Of a stretch of DNA of 64,000 bases, positions 10,681 through 20,303 are shown one piece after another. Source of the stretch: Prorocentrum cordatum (Eukaryota > Sar > Dinophyceae > Prorocentrales > Prorocentraceae); NCBI GenBank assembly GCA_963575745.1, contig CAUYUJ010019353.1, forward strand, positions 117,809 through 181,808. Direction: 5' to 3'. Numbering within the stretch: position 1 is the stretch's first letter; each line of letters opens with the position of its first letter. The translations under genes and the position numbers were made by a program. A model generated the notes under the pieces. The model made no database searches, had not been told where the DNA came from, and saw only the letters and a program-made list of their open reading frames with translations.

Positions 10681-11229
10681 GAGCGCTTCCGAAAACAACG
10701 ACGGCGACGACGACGACGACGTCCGCCCCCTGGAGCGCTCCTAGGAAACCACACCGACGGCAACGACGAAGGCCCCCTCGGGCGCTCCCAAGGAGCCAAC
10801 CCGACGACGCCCACGATGATAGAGTTCCCTCGAGCGCTCCCAGACAGCCACGACGACGACGACGGCGTCCGCTCCCTCGAGCCCTCCCGGGAAACCGCAC
10901 CGACGGAGACGACGACGACGACGGCTCCCTCGAGCGCTCCCAAGGACCCACACGACGACGGCCACGACGATAACGACAAAACGATTCCCTCGAGCGCTCC
11001 CAGGAGCCACTGTCGGCGACGACGACGACGGCTCCCCTGAGCGTTCCCAAGGAACCACACGATGACGACCACGACGACGACGCCTATGATGGTTCCTTCG
11101 ACGCCCCAGAAGCCACGACGCCCGCTCCCTCGAGCGTTCCCTGAGATTTCATCGACGGCGACGGCGACGACGACGACGACGGCTCCTTCCAGCGCACCCA
11201 AAAACCACGCGACGACGACCACGACAACG
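10681..11229. repeat. GAC-rich block with CTCGAGCGCTCC units
   Basis: A variant of the GAC higher-order repeat, with the XhoI-like CTCGAG in most units. It leads directly into the 30-bp minisatellite. Its counterpart is 27191-27730. Confidence 0.85.
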
Positions 11230-14110
11230 GCACATTCGATCACCGAAACGCCTCAAACGGCAAATTTGAGCACCGAAACGCCGCAAACAGCACATTTGAG
11301 CACAGAAACGCCGCAAACGACACATTTGAGCACCGAGACGCCGCCAACGGCACACTGCAAACGACACGCTTGAGCACCGAAACGTCGCAAACAGCAAATT
11401 TGAGCACCGAAACGCCACACATTTGAGCACCGAAGCGCCGCAAACAGCAAATTTGAGCACCGAAACGCCGCAAACACCACATTTGAGCACCGAAACGCCG
11501 GAAACAACAAATTTGACCACCGAAACGTCGCAAACGACATTTGAGCACGGAAACGCCGCAAACAGCAAATTTCAACACCGAAACGCGGCAAACAGCAAAT
11601 TTGAGCACCGAAACGCCGCAAACTGCACATTTGAACATCGAAACGCCGTTAACGGCAAATTTGACGACCGAAACGCCGCAAACAGCAAATCTGAGCGCCG
11701 AAGCGCGCAAACAGCAAATTTCAACACCGAAACGCCGCAAACGGCACATTAGAGCACCGAAGCGCCGGAAACAGCAAATTTGAACACCTAAACGCCGCAA
11801 ACGGCACAGCACATTTGAACACCGAAACGCCGCAAACAGCAAATTTGAGCATCGAAACGCCGCAAACAGCAAATTTGAGCACCAAAACGCCGCAAACGGC
11901 GAATTTGAGCACCGAAACGCTGCAAACAGCAAATTTGAGCACCGAAACGCCGCAAACAGCATGAGCACCGAAACGCAGCAAACGGCACATTTCAGCACCG
12001 AAACAACGCCGCAAACAGCAAATTTGAGCACCGAAACGCTGCAAACAGCAAATTCGAGCACGACGACGCTGCAAACAACAAATTTGAACACCGAAACGCC
12101 GCAAACAGCAAATCTGAGCACCGACACGCCGCAAACGGCACATTTGAGCACCGAAACGCCACAACCAGCAAATTTGAGCACCGAAACGCCGCAAACAGCA
12201 ATTTTGAACACCAAAACGCCGCAAACGGCACATTTGAGCACCGAAACGCCGCGAACAACAAATTTGAGCATCGAAGCGCAGCAGACAGCACATTTGAGCA
12301 CCGAAACGCAGCAAATGATACATTTGAGCACCGAAACGCCGCAACAAGCAAATTTGAGCGCCGACACGCTACAAACAGCAAGTTTAAGCACCGAGACGCC
12401 GCAAACAGCAAATTTGAACACCGAAACGCCGCAAACGGCATATTAGAGCACCGAAACGCCGCAAACAGCAAATTTAACAACCGAAACTCCGCAAAAAACC
12501 AATTCGAACACCAAAACGCCGCAAACAACAATTTTGAGCACCAAAACGCCGCAAACAACACATTTCAGCACCGAAACGCCGTAAACAGCATGAGTACCGA
12601 AACGGAGCAAACTGCAAATTTGAGCACCGAAGCACGCATACAGAAAATTAACCGCTAACGGCACATTAGAACACCGAAGCGCCGCAAACAACAAATTCGA
12701 ACACCGAAACGCCGCAAACGGACTTGCACATTTGAGTATCGAAACGCCGCAAACGGCACATTAGAGCATGGAACACAGCAAACAGCAAATTTGACAACCG
12801 AAACTCCGCAAACAACCAATTTGAGCTCCGAAACGCCGGAAAAAAATCAAATTTGAGTGCCAGAATACCGCAAGCGACACATTTGAGCACCGAAACGCCG
12901 CAAACAGCAAATTTGAGCACCAAAACGCTGCAAACAGCAAATTTGAGCACCAAAACGCCGCAAACGGCATATTTGAGCACCGAAACGCCGCAAACAGCTA
13001 ATTTGAGCACCGAAGCGCCGCAAACAGCATGCGCCCGAAACGCAGCAAACGGCACATTCGAGCACCGAAACGCCGCAAGCAACAAATTTGAACATCGAAA
13101 CGCCGCAAACAGCGAATTTGAGCACCGAAACGCTGCAAACAGCAAATTCGAGCACGAGAACGCCGCAAACAGCAAATTTCGACACGAAAACGCCGCAAAC
13201 GGCACATTTGAGCACCAAAACGCCACAACCAGCAAATTTGACCACCGAAACGCCGCAAACAGCAAATTTCAACACCAAAACGCCGCAAACAACAAATTTG
13301 AGCACCGAAACGCCGCAAACAGCAAATTTGAACACCGAAACGCCGCAGACACCAAATTTGAGCACCGAAGCGCCGCAAACGGCAAATTTGAGCGCCAAAA
13401 CGACGCAAATGGCACATGGGAGCACCGAAACGCAACAAACAGCAAATTTAAACACGGAAACGCCGGAAACAACAAATTTGAGCACCGAAACGCCGCAAAC
13501 GGCACATTGGAGCACCGAAGCGCCGCAAACAGCAAATTTGACAACCGAAAGTCTGCAAACAACCAGTTTGAACATCGAAACGCGGGAAACAACAAATCTG
13601 AGCACCGAAACGCCGCAAACAGCAAATTTCAACACCAAAACGCCGCAAACAACAAATTTGAGCACCGAAACGCCACAAACAGCAAATTTGAACACCGAAA
13701 CGCCGCAGACACCAAATTTGAGCACCGAAGCGCCGCAAACGGCAAATTTGAGCGTCAAAACGACGCAAATGGCACATGGGAGCACCGAAACGCAACAAAC
13801 AGCAAATTCAAGCACGGAAACGCCGGAAACAACAAATTTGAGCACCGAAACGCCGCAAACGGCACATTGGAGCACCGAAACGCCGCAAACAGCAAATTTG
13901 ACAACCGAAAGTCTGCAAACAACCAGTTTGAACATCGAAACGCGGGAAACAACAAATCTGAGCACCGAAACGCCGCAAACGGCAAATTTAAGCACCGAAA
14001 CGCTGCAAACAGGAGCCCGAACTGAATTCTCAAGCATTTTGAGCACCAGAACGCTACAAACAACAATTGTAGACACCTTGAGCACCGAAACGCCGCAAAC
14101 ACCAATTTGA
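11230..14110. repeat. 30-bp minisatellite, array 1
   Basis: About 95 copies of the 30-bp unit AGCACCGAAACGCCG + CAAACAGCAAATTTG, with point variants (GGCACATTT, ACAACAAAT) and occasional short deletions. The unit has no stop in five of six frames; the sixth has one TGA per unit. It therefore yields decapeptide-repeat open frames such as STETPQTANL on + and KFAVCGVSVL on -. No start context, end conservation or frame maintenance suggests a real protein. Related arrays lie at 23571-24755 and 27731-30268. Confidence 0.95.
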
Positions 14111-14350
14111 GTATTTGAGCGCGAAGCCGGGAGTCGGAGGGGCCCGGGGCCAAACCGCGCCGCCGCTTTTACATGCCAGATGAGCGCCTGGGCCTGGGAA
14201 ACCCATCCCACCTGCATGGGTGAACCTACGAAACTCAGCGCCGCCTGGCTGGGTGAACCTCGGAAACCCAAGCTCACCTGCCTGGGTGGAGCGCCTGCGA
14301 GCCCCTGGGAGCGCCTGGGAGTGCCTGGGAGCGCCCGACGAAAGATCACA
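14111..14350. repeat. terminal module of the duplicated satellite block, copy 1
   Basis: A GCGCGAAGCCGG segment, then repeats of CTGGGTGAACCTCGGAAAC and GGGAGCGCCT units. It matches 30269-30541 nearly base for base up to CGACGAAAGATCACA, after which the two copies diverge. This fixes the right edge of the segmental duplication. Confidence 0.85.
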
Positions 14351-14564
14351 CTGGGAACCGGCGGCAAACCGTCAACCAGGTTTTTTTGCGTCTTTGCTGG
14401 GACCGTCTTGGCCACTGAGGCCAGGTCCAACGAAGACTCAGGCGAATCAGAGCCTCTTATTCGTCACGCAAGCAGTCAACTCTTATTTCGCATCAGCGAA
14501 GCTGTTGGAATAAAGAGAATCAAAAGCCAGCAATGACACAATCAAACGCAAAGCACACAAATGA
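14351..14564. other. left flank of YR retrotransposon 1
   Basis: Short unique DNA. It contains CAGCGAAGCTGTT (14494-14506), a small hairpin sequence that also occurs just beyond the right end of the element at 22535-22547. Confidence 0.6.
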
Positions 14565-14675
14565 TAAATACGCGTTTTACAAACACACTTTTACAGTAGC
14601 ATCGTCAATGTATCTAGCCGCCTTCATTGCATCCGTTGTTGCATGTCATTACTATTGTTTGGCTGCAGTTTCGGC
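14565..14675 (+). repeat. split direct repeat A1 (element 1)
   Basis: 111 bp from TAAATACGCG to GCAGTTTCGGC. It contains the ORF1 start codon at 14643, so the repeat also supplies the leader of ORF1. It matches A2 at 22065-22175. Confidence 0.9.
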
Positions 14676-16799
14676 TCGAGAGGTTTGAGTGGCGGGCAGG
14701 CCCGCCTTTTTCTCGAGCCTTCGAGCACACCAGCCTTCAGGTGTTCGAGGCGCCCGCGCGCTCGCGGGCGATCGGGGCCCCGCTGGGGCCTGCAGCGCGG
14801 CCGCTGGCCCGTGCCCGCCGCAGCCCGCGGCGACACGGGCGTGGGCCACCCTGGGCGGCGGGCGCCGCCTCTGCCACGGGCGCGCCGCGCCACGTGGCCT
14901 CGCGTCGCCACGGCGCGTGCGGGGCCTGTCGGGTGGGCCCTGGCGCTGGCGATCGTGGCCAGCGAGTGGGAGGCGCTGCTGCCGGGTTTGTGGGAGGCCA
15001 GCGCTGAGGAGGTCGAGAGCGACAGCGAGCCGCTCTTCTCGGCGCCCGCGGGGCAGGACGGCGTGGAGGATCTGTTCAGGGGGAGTCGGCCCAGCTACAT
15101 GGCGCCGTGGGCGCGCTGGAACCGCCTGCACCTGCTGTCGCAGTCGAAGCCGACGGGGGCGGTGCTCCTCCTGATCACCAAGGTCGGGGGGGCCAAGTCT
15201 CCCTTGTGGGCGGCGGTGGACCCGACGCAGCGGGTGGTGCTGGTGAATGTACGCGACAAAAAGTTCGCTCTCAGCAAGCCCAAGCAGGGGATTGTGTGGA
15301 CGGAGCACCCTGGCCTCACCGAGAAGCAGCGGGATGCCGCGCTGATCGCCTCCGAGCGCCTCATAGCTCGCTCGGAGTTGAAGGAGGCTGAGGCGCGCAC
15401 GGAGAAGGTGAAGCAGGCCCAGAAGAAAAAGAAGTCGAGCTCCAAGACGGCGATGGCGAGCTGGATGTTCAAGGGGGTGAGCACGGCTGCTGTGGCCGGC
15501 TGGAGCTACCGCACCGCCGGTGCGTGGGGCTCGGCGGCTTTTCTTGGGTGGCGCGTGTGGCGCTACCTGGAGCTGGGGTCGTGGCTGAGCGGCGGCTACC
15601 ACACCGTGAAGGCGGGCTTCCAGGCGTTCGAGGACCTGCAGTCCGTGATGGAGCTGGTCAACGACATGTACGAGCACGGGGACCTGGAGAAGATCACCTG
15701 CACGGTCGGTGGGATCGCGGTGGCAGGGCGCATGATCTGGATGCACTACGCCTACGGCAGCGAGGGTCGAGGTGACAGCTCGGACAGCGAGAGCGACAGC
15801 GACGACGGGACGGCCATCATCGGGGGACGAGATGTGAGCGACAGTGATGAGGAGCCCGATGCGAAGGCCTTGTTCTCGGAGCTGGCGAGGGGTCAAGCGG
15901 AGCTGGCCTCAGTGGTGGTCGACCTGAAGGACAGGATGCGCGAGGAGGCCGAGGCAAGGGTGCCCACGCCGCACCCTGCTCAGGCGCCCGCACGCCAGGC
16001 CACACGCCGAGAGGAGTCCCCAGAAGGGGCTCGGACGCCTGCCGTCTCGGAGCCGAGCGGGGGCGACATCGACGCGTTCATTCGGAAGCTGAACGAGCAC
16101 GAGGGGGTCGTGGCGAGGGACTCGGCGAAGGCGACGACGCGCTCGGCGACGCCTGTGAGCAGCAGTGGGAGCAGCGGCTCGTGGGAGAAGATTGGCGCCG
16201 AGCTCGACGATCCCATGAAGGACCAGATCGTGCAGCTGAAGTTGGAGTCGACCAACCCGAAGGACAGCCTCCTGACGGTGCTGCAGCAGTACCGGCCCGC
16301 GGTGGGCGGTCAGGTCGGCGGGGTCCGGACTCGGGTCGCGCCGACGGTGCTGGCGAAGCTCTACCGTGGAGGTGGAACGGCCCGCGTCGAGACGCAGGAG
16401 TGGCTTCGCAGCAAGGAGCTGCAGGGCGCGACGGTGGCGAACGAGGTGAACATGTTGGCCATGGTGCTGGACCGCATGATGACCTCGGGGGAGCACGACG
16501 CGCTGATCAATAGCCAGGCGTCCGAGCTGACCTGCTTGCGGCTCCACTCGATCTGGAAGGCCTACGAGCGGGTCCAGTGCAGGGCCGACTGGCAGAGGCC
16601 CAAGCAGCAGAACGGGGGCAAGTGGAAGTCCAAGGTCGACTGGAGTCTGGCGGAGGAGTACCTGAGGCTGGACGGAGATCGGGACAGCGAGAACCTGAAG
16701 GCCGATGAGGAGGTCCTGGAGAAGTTAAGGCGCCGCGCGACCCTCAACAAGCACCTGAGCGCAGGTGGCGGCGGGGCAGGCGGTGCCGACGGCGAATAG
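14643..16799 (+). CDS. Gag-like ORF1 of YR retrotransposon 1
   Basis: 718 residues, starting at an ATG inside repeat A1. By position and character this is the structural protein of the element; I recognise no catalytic motif. The first 100 residues are Arg/Gly/Pro-rich. About 235-275 is a charged, probably coiled-coil stretch ending in a Lys/Ser cluster (KQAQKKKKSSSK). About 370-400 is acidic (SSDSESDSDDG). The last 150 residues contain LHSIWKAYERVQ and a Trp-rich basic patch typical of capsid C-termini in such elements. The ORF ends in TAG at 16797; the same frame then stays open past the stop (VAAGAIVV...), so read-through into the next ORF is conceivable. Confidence 0.7.
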   Translation: MSLLLFGCSFGSRGLSGGQARLFLEPSSTPAFRCSRRPRARGRSGPRWGLQRGRWPVPAAARGDTGVGHPGRRAPPLPRARRATWPRVATARAGPVGWALALAIVASEWEALLPGLWEASAEEVESDSEPLFSAPAGQDGVEDLFRGSRPSYMAPWARWNRLHLLSQSKPTGAVLLLITKVGGAKSPLWAAVDPTQRVVLVNVRDKKFALSKPKQGIVWTEHPGLTEKQRDAALIASERLIARSELKEAEARTEKVKQAQKKKKSSSKTAMASWMFKGVSTAAVAGWSYRTAGAWGSAAFLGWRVWRYLELGSWLSGGYHTVKAGFQAFEDLQSVMELVNDMYEHGDLEKITCTVGGIAVAGRMIWMHYAYGSEGRGDSSDSESDSDDGTAIIGGRDVSDSDEEPDAKALFSELARGQAELASVVVDLKDRMREEAEARVPTPHPAQAPARQATRREESPEGARTPAVSEPSGGDIDAFIRKLNEHEGVVARDSAKATTRSATPVSSSGSSGSWEKIGAELDDPMKDQIVQLKLESTNPKDSLLTVLQQYRPAVGGQVGGVRTRVAPTVLAKLYRGGGTARVETQEWLRSKELQGATVANEVNMLAMVLDRMMTSGEHDALINSQASELTCLRLHSIWKAYERVQCRADWQRPKQQNGGKWKSKVDWSLAEEYLRLDGDRDSENLKADEEVLEKLRRRATLNKHLSAGGGGAGGADGE

Positions 16800-17100
16800 G
16801 TTGCGGCCGGTGCGATCGTGGTAACCACTGGCCAAGAGCGTGCTACAGGCACCGCACCACGCTGCTTGGGGGGGCCGGCGACCTCTCGCCGCCCGCCTCA
16901 GGCCGTCATCCTGATCGGGTTCCTCGGGTGCCTGCTGGGCTGGGTGTTCATCGAGCGTGTCTGGGAGGGCCTACCCGCCCAGGCGATTTTCGAGTCTGAA
17001 GAGGTTGGTGTCGACCTGTTCGAGGCTCCACTGCCGCAGGCAAGTCAACCAGTGCGTCGTGGTGCAGGTCACCAGGTGGGAGCTTTCCCAGGCGTCGTGA
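16800..17100 (+). other. in-frame open extension between ORF1 and ORF2 of element 1
   Basis: After the ORF1 TAG, the same frame is open with a hydrophobic segment (VILIGFLGCLLGWVFIE) and continues in protein-like composition (EYEEIKCGFEFCQPACYVEE) to about 17280. It has no ATG. Polymerase coding then clearly runs in the frame one base over. Either a one-base indel lies near 17270-17300, or ORF2 starts at 17101 and this stretch is only open by chance. Confidence 0.4.
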
Positions 17101-19899
17101 ATGGATCCTCGAGAGCGCGATCCGCTGAGATCACTCCCCGACCTCCCCTTTCCACTGAGTACGAGGAGATCAAGTGCGGGTTTGAGTTCTGTCAGCCTGC
17201 GTGTTACGTGGAGGAGGGTGGGGAGGACGGTTTCGGCGATCAGGAGTATGGCTTCGGGCTGTGCGAGTGGCTGGCTCACCCCATCGCCACTGAAGACGGA
17301 GGAGGTGGCGAAGGAGAAGTGGACCGCGAGCAGCCCGCTCCAGAAGAGGATCGTCAGCGACATCTGGGACCGGCACGCCGCGCGGGCGGGCTGGGGCACC
17401 ATCAGCGACGGCAAGGTGGCTCTTGGCCGCCTCGAGGAGACGGCGGGCAGCGGCTACTTCACAACGGTAAGGAAGATGGAGATGGAGAAGAAGAAGGTGA
17501 CAAGATACAAAAAGGGGGACCTGTGCCCCCTTCGAGCTGGTCAGGTCTCCCTACCCACCCCGGGTACGGCGCCTCTTCGTGTCCAGGACCTCTCGGCTTG
17601 TGCAGGCAGCTATATCGACTCGTGCCAGAAGCTGATAATGAAGAGCCCTGGCGAGATGGACTGGGAGCGATACGAGAAGACGAAGAGCTACTCGGACCCG
17701 GCGCTGAGAAGCAGGACCGAGAAGCTGGAGCTCCTGGCGCGCATGTACCAGGCGGGGATGCTCGACTACGTGAAGGAGGTGAGGGAGAAGGTCGGTCTCT
17801 TCACAGTGGCCAAGGACGTCGACCCCGACTCAGGGGTAGTGCTCAAGAGCCGCTTGATCTGGGACTGCCGCAAGGTCAACGTTCTTTTTCACGAGCCTCC
17901 GTGGGTGCCGCTTGGGAGCCCCGCCGGTCTGGCTTTGCTGGAGTTGGACGAGGTCATCCTACATGGGCGGCGGCTCTTCTCATTCCAGGGCGACGTACCG
18001 GATTGGTTCTATCGACTGCACTGGGGCTCGGAACTGGCGGAGTTCTTTGTCGTGGAGGGTGTGTCGCCGCGGGAGCTGTACCAGTACTGGCAGGAGAAGG
18101 GCTTGAACTTCAGAGTGCCCTTGGATACGGAGATCGGTCTTGGAGCAGCGAGCCTGGTGATGGGCTCGGCCTGGGCGGTCTTCTTGGCACACACCTGCCT
18201 GGAAGCGAGCTTCGAGTCACTGCGGGCGCCGAGTATTACCTATGGGAAGCCGACCCCAAGCTTTCGGAGCCCGACGTCAGCCACTCGACCTTCGTTGCAG
18301 CAGGGGGATCTTCCCCCAAGCGTGACCGAGGCGGTGGAGGACGGGGCGGCCGAGGAGGTGGCGGTGAGGCTCATCCTGATGCTGTATATCGACGATTACA
18401 TTGGTTTTACTCTGAAGGGCCCAGGCGAGGAGGAGGACATCGTGAAGGACAAGGAGGAGGTGACGGAGCTCCTGAACAGCAAGGGCCTCGCGATCCACAA
18501 GGAGGACTGGGGAGAGGGGCTCAGCGCGGGGCTTGGACTCACGATACCTACGGCCAGGCCCTACGTCCTGAGGGTCCAGACGAAGAAGTTGGCGGAGCTG
18601 GTCTTGGCGACGGAGGCCCTGCTGACGGAGGACGCTGCTCAGCCAGCAGTCTTGTCGAGTCTGGTGGGCCACTGGACGTGGACCATGATGGTGTTAAGGC
18701 CCGCGTTCGCCATCCTGGACGAGACCTACAGATGGGTTCGGAGCTGGGAGCTGGAGGAGGCGGTCGTGCCCAGGAGGCTGCCCGAGATCGTCAAGAGCGA
18801 GCTCGCGGCCCTGGCCAGCCTATCGATCTACATGGAGGCGGACCTGGAGGCCCCCTGGTGGCCACGGGCGTACATGACGGACGCCTCGGAGAGCGGATAC
18901 GGAGCCCTGGCCTGCGACTGCGATCCCGAGGAGGCGAGAGCGAAAGCGGCACGGGGGACGGAAGGTCTCTGGGGCCCCCTGGTGGAGGATTTGTACACCG
19001 AGGTGGAGCGGGCGGTGGAGGCCGAGGGCGACGAGGAGGATCTTCCGGCCCGACCCCAGGCTGGCCGCCCGGGGGTGCTGGAGTTGTTCTCGGGGTCGTC
19101 GAGGTTGCTGGATGCCGTCAAGGACCTCACGAACTCCTGGGGGGAGGCGTGGGACATCGCGGAGGGGGCCGAGTACGACGTGCTGGTGTGCGAGAACCTG
19201 GAGCTGCTGCTGAGGAGGCTGCGGCAGGGGTGGTACTGGTGGGTTCACCTAGCGCCGCCTTGTGCCACCTTCTCGAAAGCTCGGGTGCCGCCTCTGAGGT
19301 CAGCCGAGTACATCTGGGGACTGCCTACTTTGGACGGACCAAGTCAGACCAAGCTCGAGGAGGGCAACCTGCTGTGCCTGGTGGCGGTGGAAGTGTTGAG
19401 GGCCTGCGTGACGCTGGCGACCCCCTTCACCTTGGAGAATCCTGCTGGGAGCTACATTTGGGCGTTCCCACCGCTGGTGGAGGTGCTGGTGAAGGCAGAC
19501 GTCTGGAGGGTGGAGCTGGACTACTGCATGTTTGGCGAGGTCTGGAAGAAGCCCACCGCGTTTGTCACGAGCGTGAGGGAAATGACGAAGCTGGCGAGGA
19601 AGTGTACAGGTACCTTTCGCTGCTGCAGCCGCACGCGGGGGCCTCACCAGGAACTGAGGGGGAAGTCGCCATGTGGGCTCAGGTGGACACAGCTGGCATG
19701 CGCGTACCCACTCGAGCTCTGCAGGTGCTACGCCGAGATCATGAAGGAGCTCGAGCCTGCGTGGGGGACGATACCAGTGGGGGCCCGGCTGAGGCTGCGA
19801 GGAGGCAGGACCCAGATCGCCAAGGCTACGGGGACGACTATGCCTCTCAGACCCGTGTGGCTGGAGCATCACTGGCACGTCCTCTTCTGCGGGAAGTAG
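17101..19899 (+). CDS. RT - RNase H (N-half) - C5-methyltransferase-like polyprotein, element 1
   Basis: 932 residues from the ATG at 17101 to a TAG at 19897. The polymerase of the element: reverse transcription in the particle or nucleus, RNA-strand removal by RNase H, and possibly methylation of CpG in new DNA. The RT palm has YIDD at 429-432 (LYIDDYIGF). RNase H begins at MTDASESGYGA, with Asp594. The methyltransferase-like domain follows: motif I VLELFSGSSRL (659-669), motif IV APPCATFS with Cys721, motif VI TLENPAGSYIW with Glu779. The reading frame before about 17290 is Arg-rich and less convincing. The stop at 19897 sits where relatives, as I recall them, have Trp (GK-W-GHQEHN), which fits TGG mutating to TAG. 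The other half of RNase H lies after it. Confidence 0.85.
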   Translation: MDPRERDPLRSLPDLPFPLSTRRSSAGLSSVSLRVTWRRVGRTVSAIRSMASGCASGWLTPSPLKTEEVAKEKWTASSPLQKRIVSDIWDRHAARAGWGTISDGKVALGRLEETAGSGYFTTVRKMEMEKKKVTRYKKGDLCPLRAGQVSLPTPGTAPLRVQDLSACAGSYIDSCQKLIMKSPGEMDWERYEKTKSYSDPALRSRTEKLELLARMYQAGMLDYVKEVREKVGLFTVAKDVDPDSGVVLKSRLIWDCRKVNVLFHEPPWVPLGSPAGLALLELDEVILHGRRLFSFQGDVPDWFYRLHWGSELAEFFVVEGVSPRELYQYWQEKGLNFRVPLDTEIGLGAASLVMGSAWAVFLAHTCLEASFESLRAPSITYGKPTPSFRSPTSATRPSLQQGDLPPSVTEAVEDGAAEEVAVRLILMLYIDDYIGFTLKGPGEEEDIVKDKEEVTELLNSKGLAIHKEDWGEGLSAGLGLTIPTARPYVLRVQTKKLAELVLATEALLTEDAAQPAVLSSLVGHWTWTMMVLRPAFAILDETYRWVRSWELEEAVVPRRLPEIVKSELAALASLSIYMEADLEAPWWPRAYMTDASESGYGALACDCDPEEARAKAARGTEGLWGPLVEDLYTEVERAVEAEGDEEDLPARPQAGRPGVLELFSGSSRLLDAVKDLTNSWGEAWDIAEGAEYDVLVCENLELLLRRLRQGWYWWVHLAPPCATFSKARVPPLRSAEYIWGLPTLDGPSQTKLEEGNLLCLVAVEVLRACVTLATPFTLENPAGSYIWAFPPLVEVLVKADVWRVELDYCMFGEVWKKPTAFVTSVREMTKLARKCTGTFRCCSRTRGPHQELRGKSPCGLRWTQLACAYPLELCRCYAEIMKELEPAWGTIPVGARLRLRGGRTQIAKATGTTMPLRPVWLEHHWHVLFCGK
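19075..19740 (+). other. C5-cytosine methyltransferase-like domain nested inside RNase H
   Basis: Motif I (VLELFSGSSRL), an acidic pair DIAEGAEYDVL, motif IV with the Pro-Pro-Cys nucleophile (Cys codon 19261), motif VI Glu-Asn-Pro (19435-19443), and a motif-VIII-like DYCMFGEVWKKPTAF. The Pro-Pro-Cys-x-x-Phe-Ser form is that of C5 enzymes, not the Pro-Pro-Tyr of the Dam-type domain described in classical DIRS. C5 methyltransferases captured by retrotransposons have been reported from dinoflagellates. The domain is short and I see no clear target-recognition region. Confidence 0.75.
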
Positions 19900-20301
19900 G
19901 GGCACCAGGAGCACAACAACATCCTGGAGCTGCGGGCGGTGCTTGCCACGCTGAGGCACCTGAGCAGGACCTCGCAGGCATGGGGGCACAGTATCCTGAT
20001 CTTCACGGACTCGTTGGTGTCGCTGGGGGCGCTGCAGAAGGGGCGCTCTTCGGCGAAGGACGTCCTGCACCTGTGCCGCATCGCGGGGATCATCCAGATG
20101 GTGTGCAGGATCAGAGGCTACTACCGCTGGGTGCCGTCGGAGCTGAACCTGGCGGACGGGCCCTCGAGGGGGCTGCCCATCGGCGCGGCGGAGGAGACGG
20201 TCAAGTTGCACGTTGCTCGGGGGGTGCCTCAGAGGCTGCAGCGACTTTTGCATCAGCATCGAGGCCCTCAAGGCCCAGCCGCTGGGTCAGTGCATTTGTA
20301 G
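19900..20301 (+). pseudogene. RNase H C-terminal half, cut off by TAG (element 1)
   Basis: Same frame as the polymerase ORF, directly after the TAG at 19897-19899, ending at TAG 20299. It carries the missing catalytic residues: Glu in ILELRAVLATL (codon 19927), Asp in IFTDSLVSLGALQKGRSS (20008), and Asp in NLADGPSRG (20155). RNase H therefore only becomes complete if the TAG is read through or was a sense codon in the parent. Confidence 0.8.
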
Positions 20302-20303
20302 TC

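Noticed and set aside
12853-14025. Long Thr/Asn-rich and Cys/Val-rich ORFs in the 30-bp arrays
   Set aside because: They are periodic translations of the minisatellite, open on both strands at once, with no initiation context and no domain.
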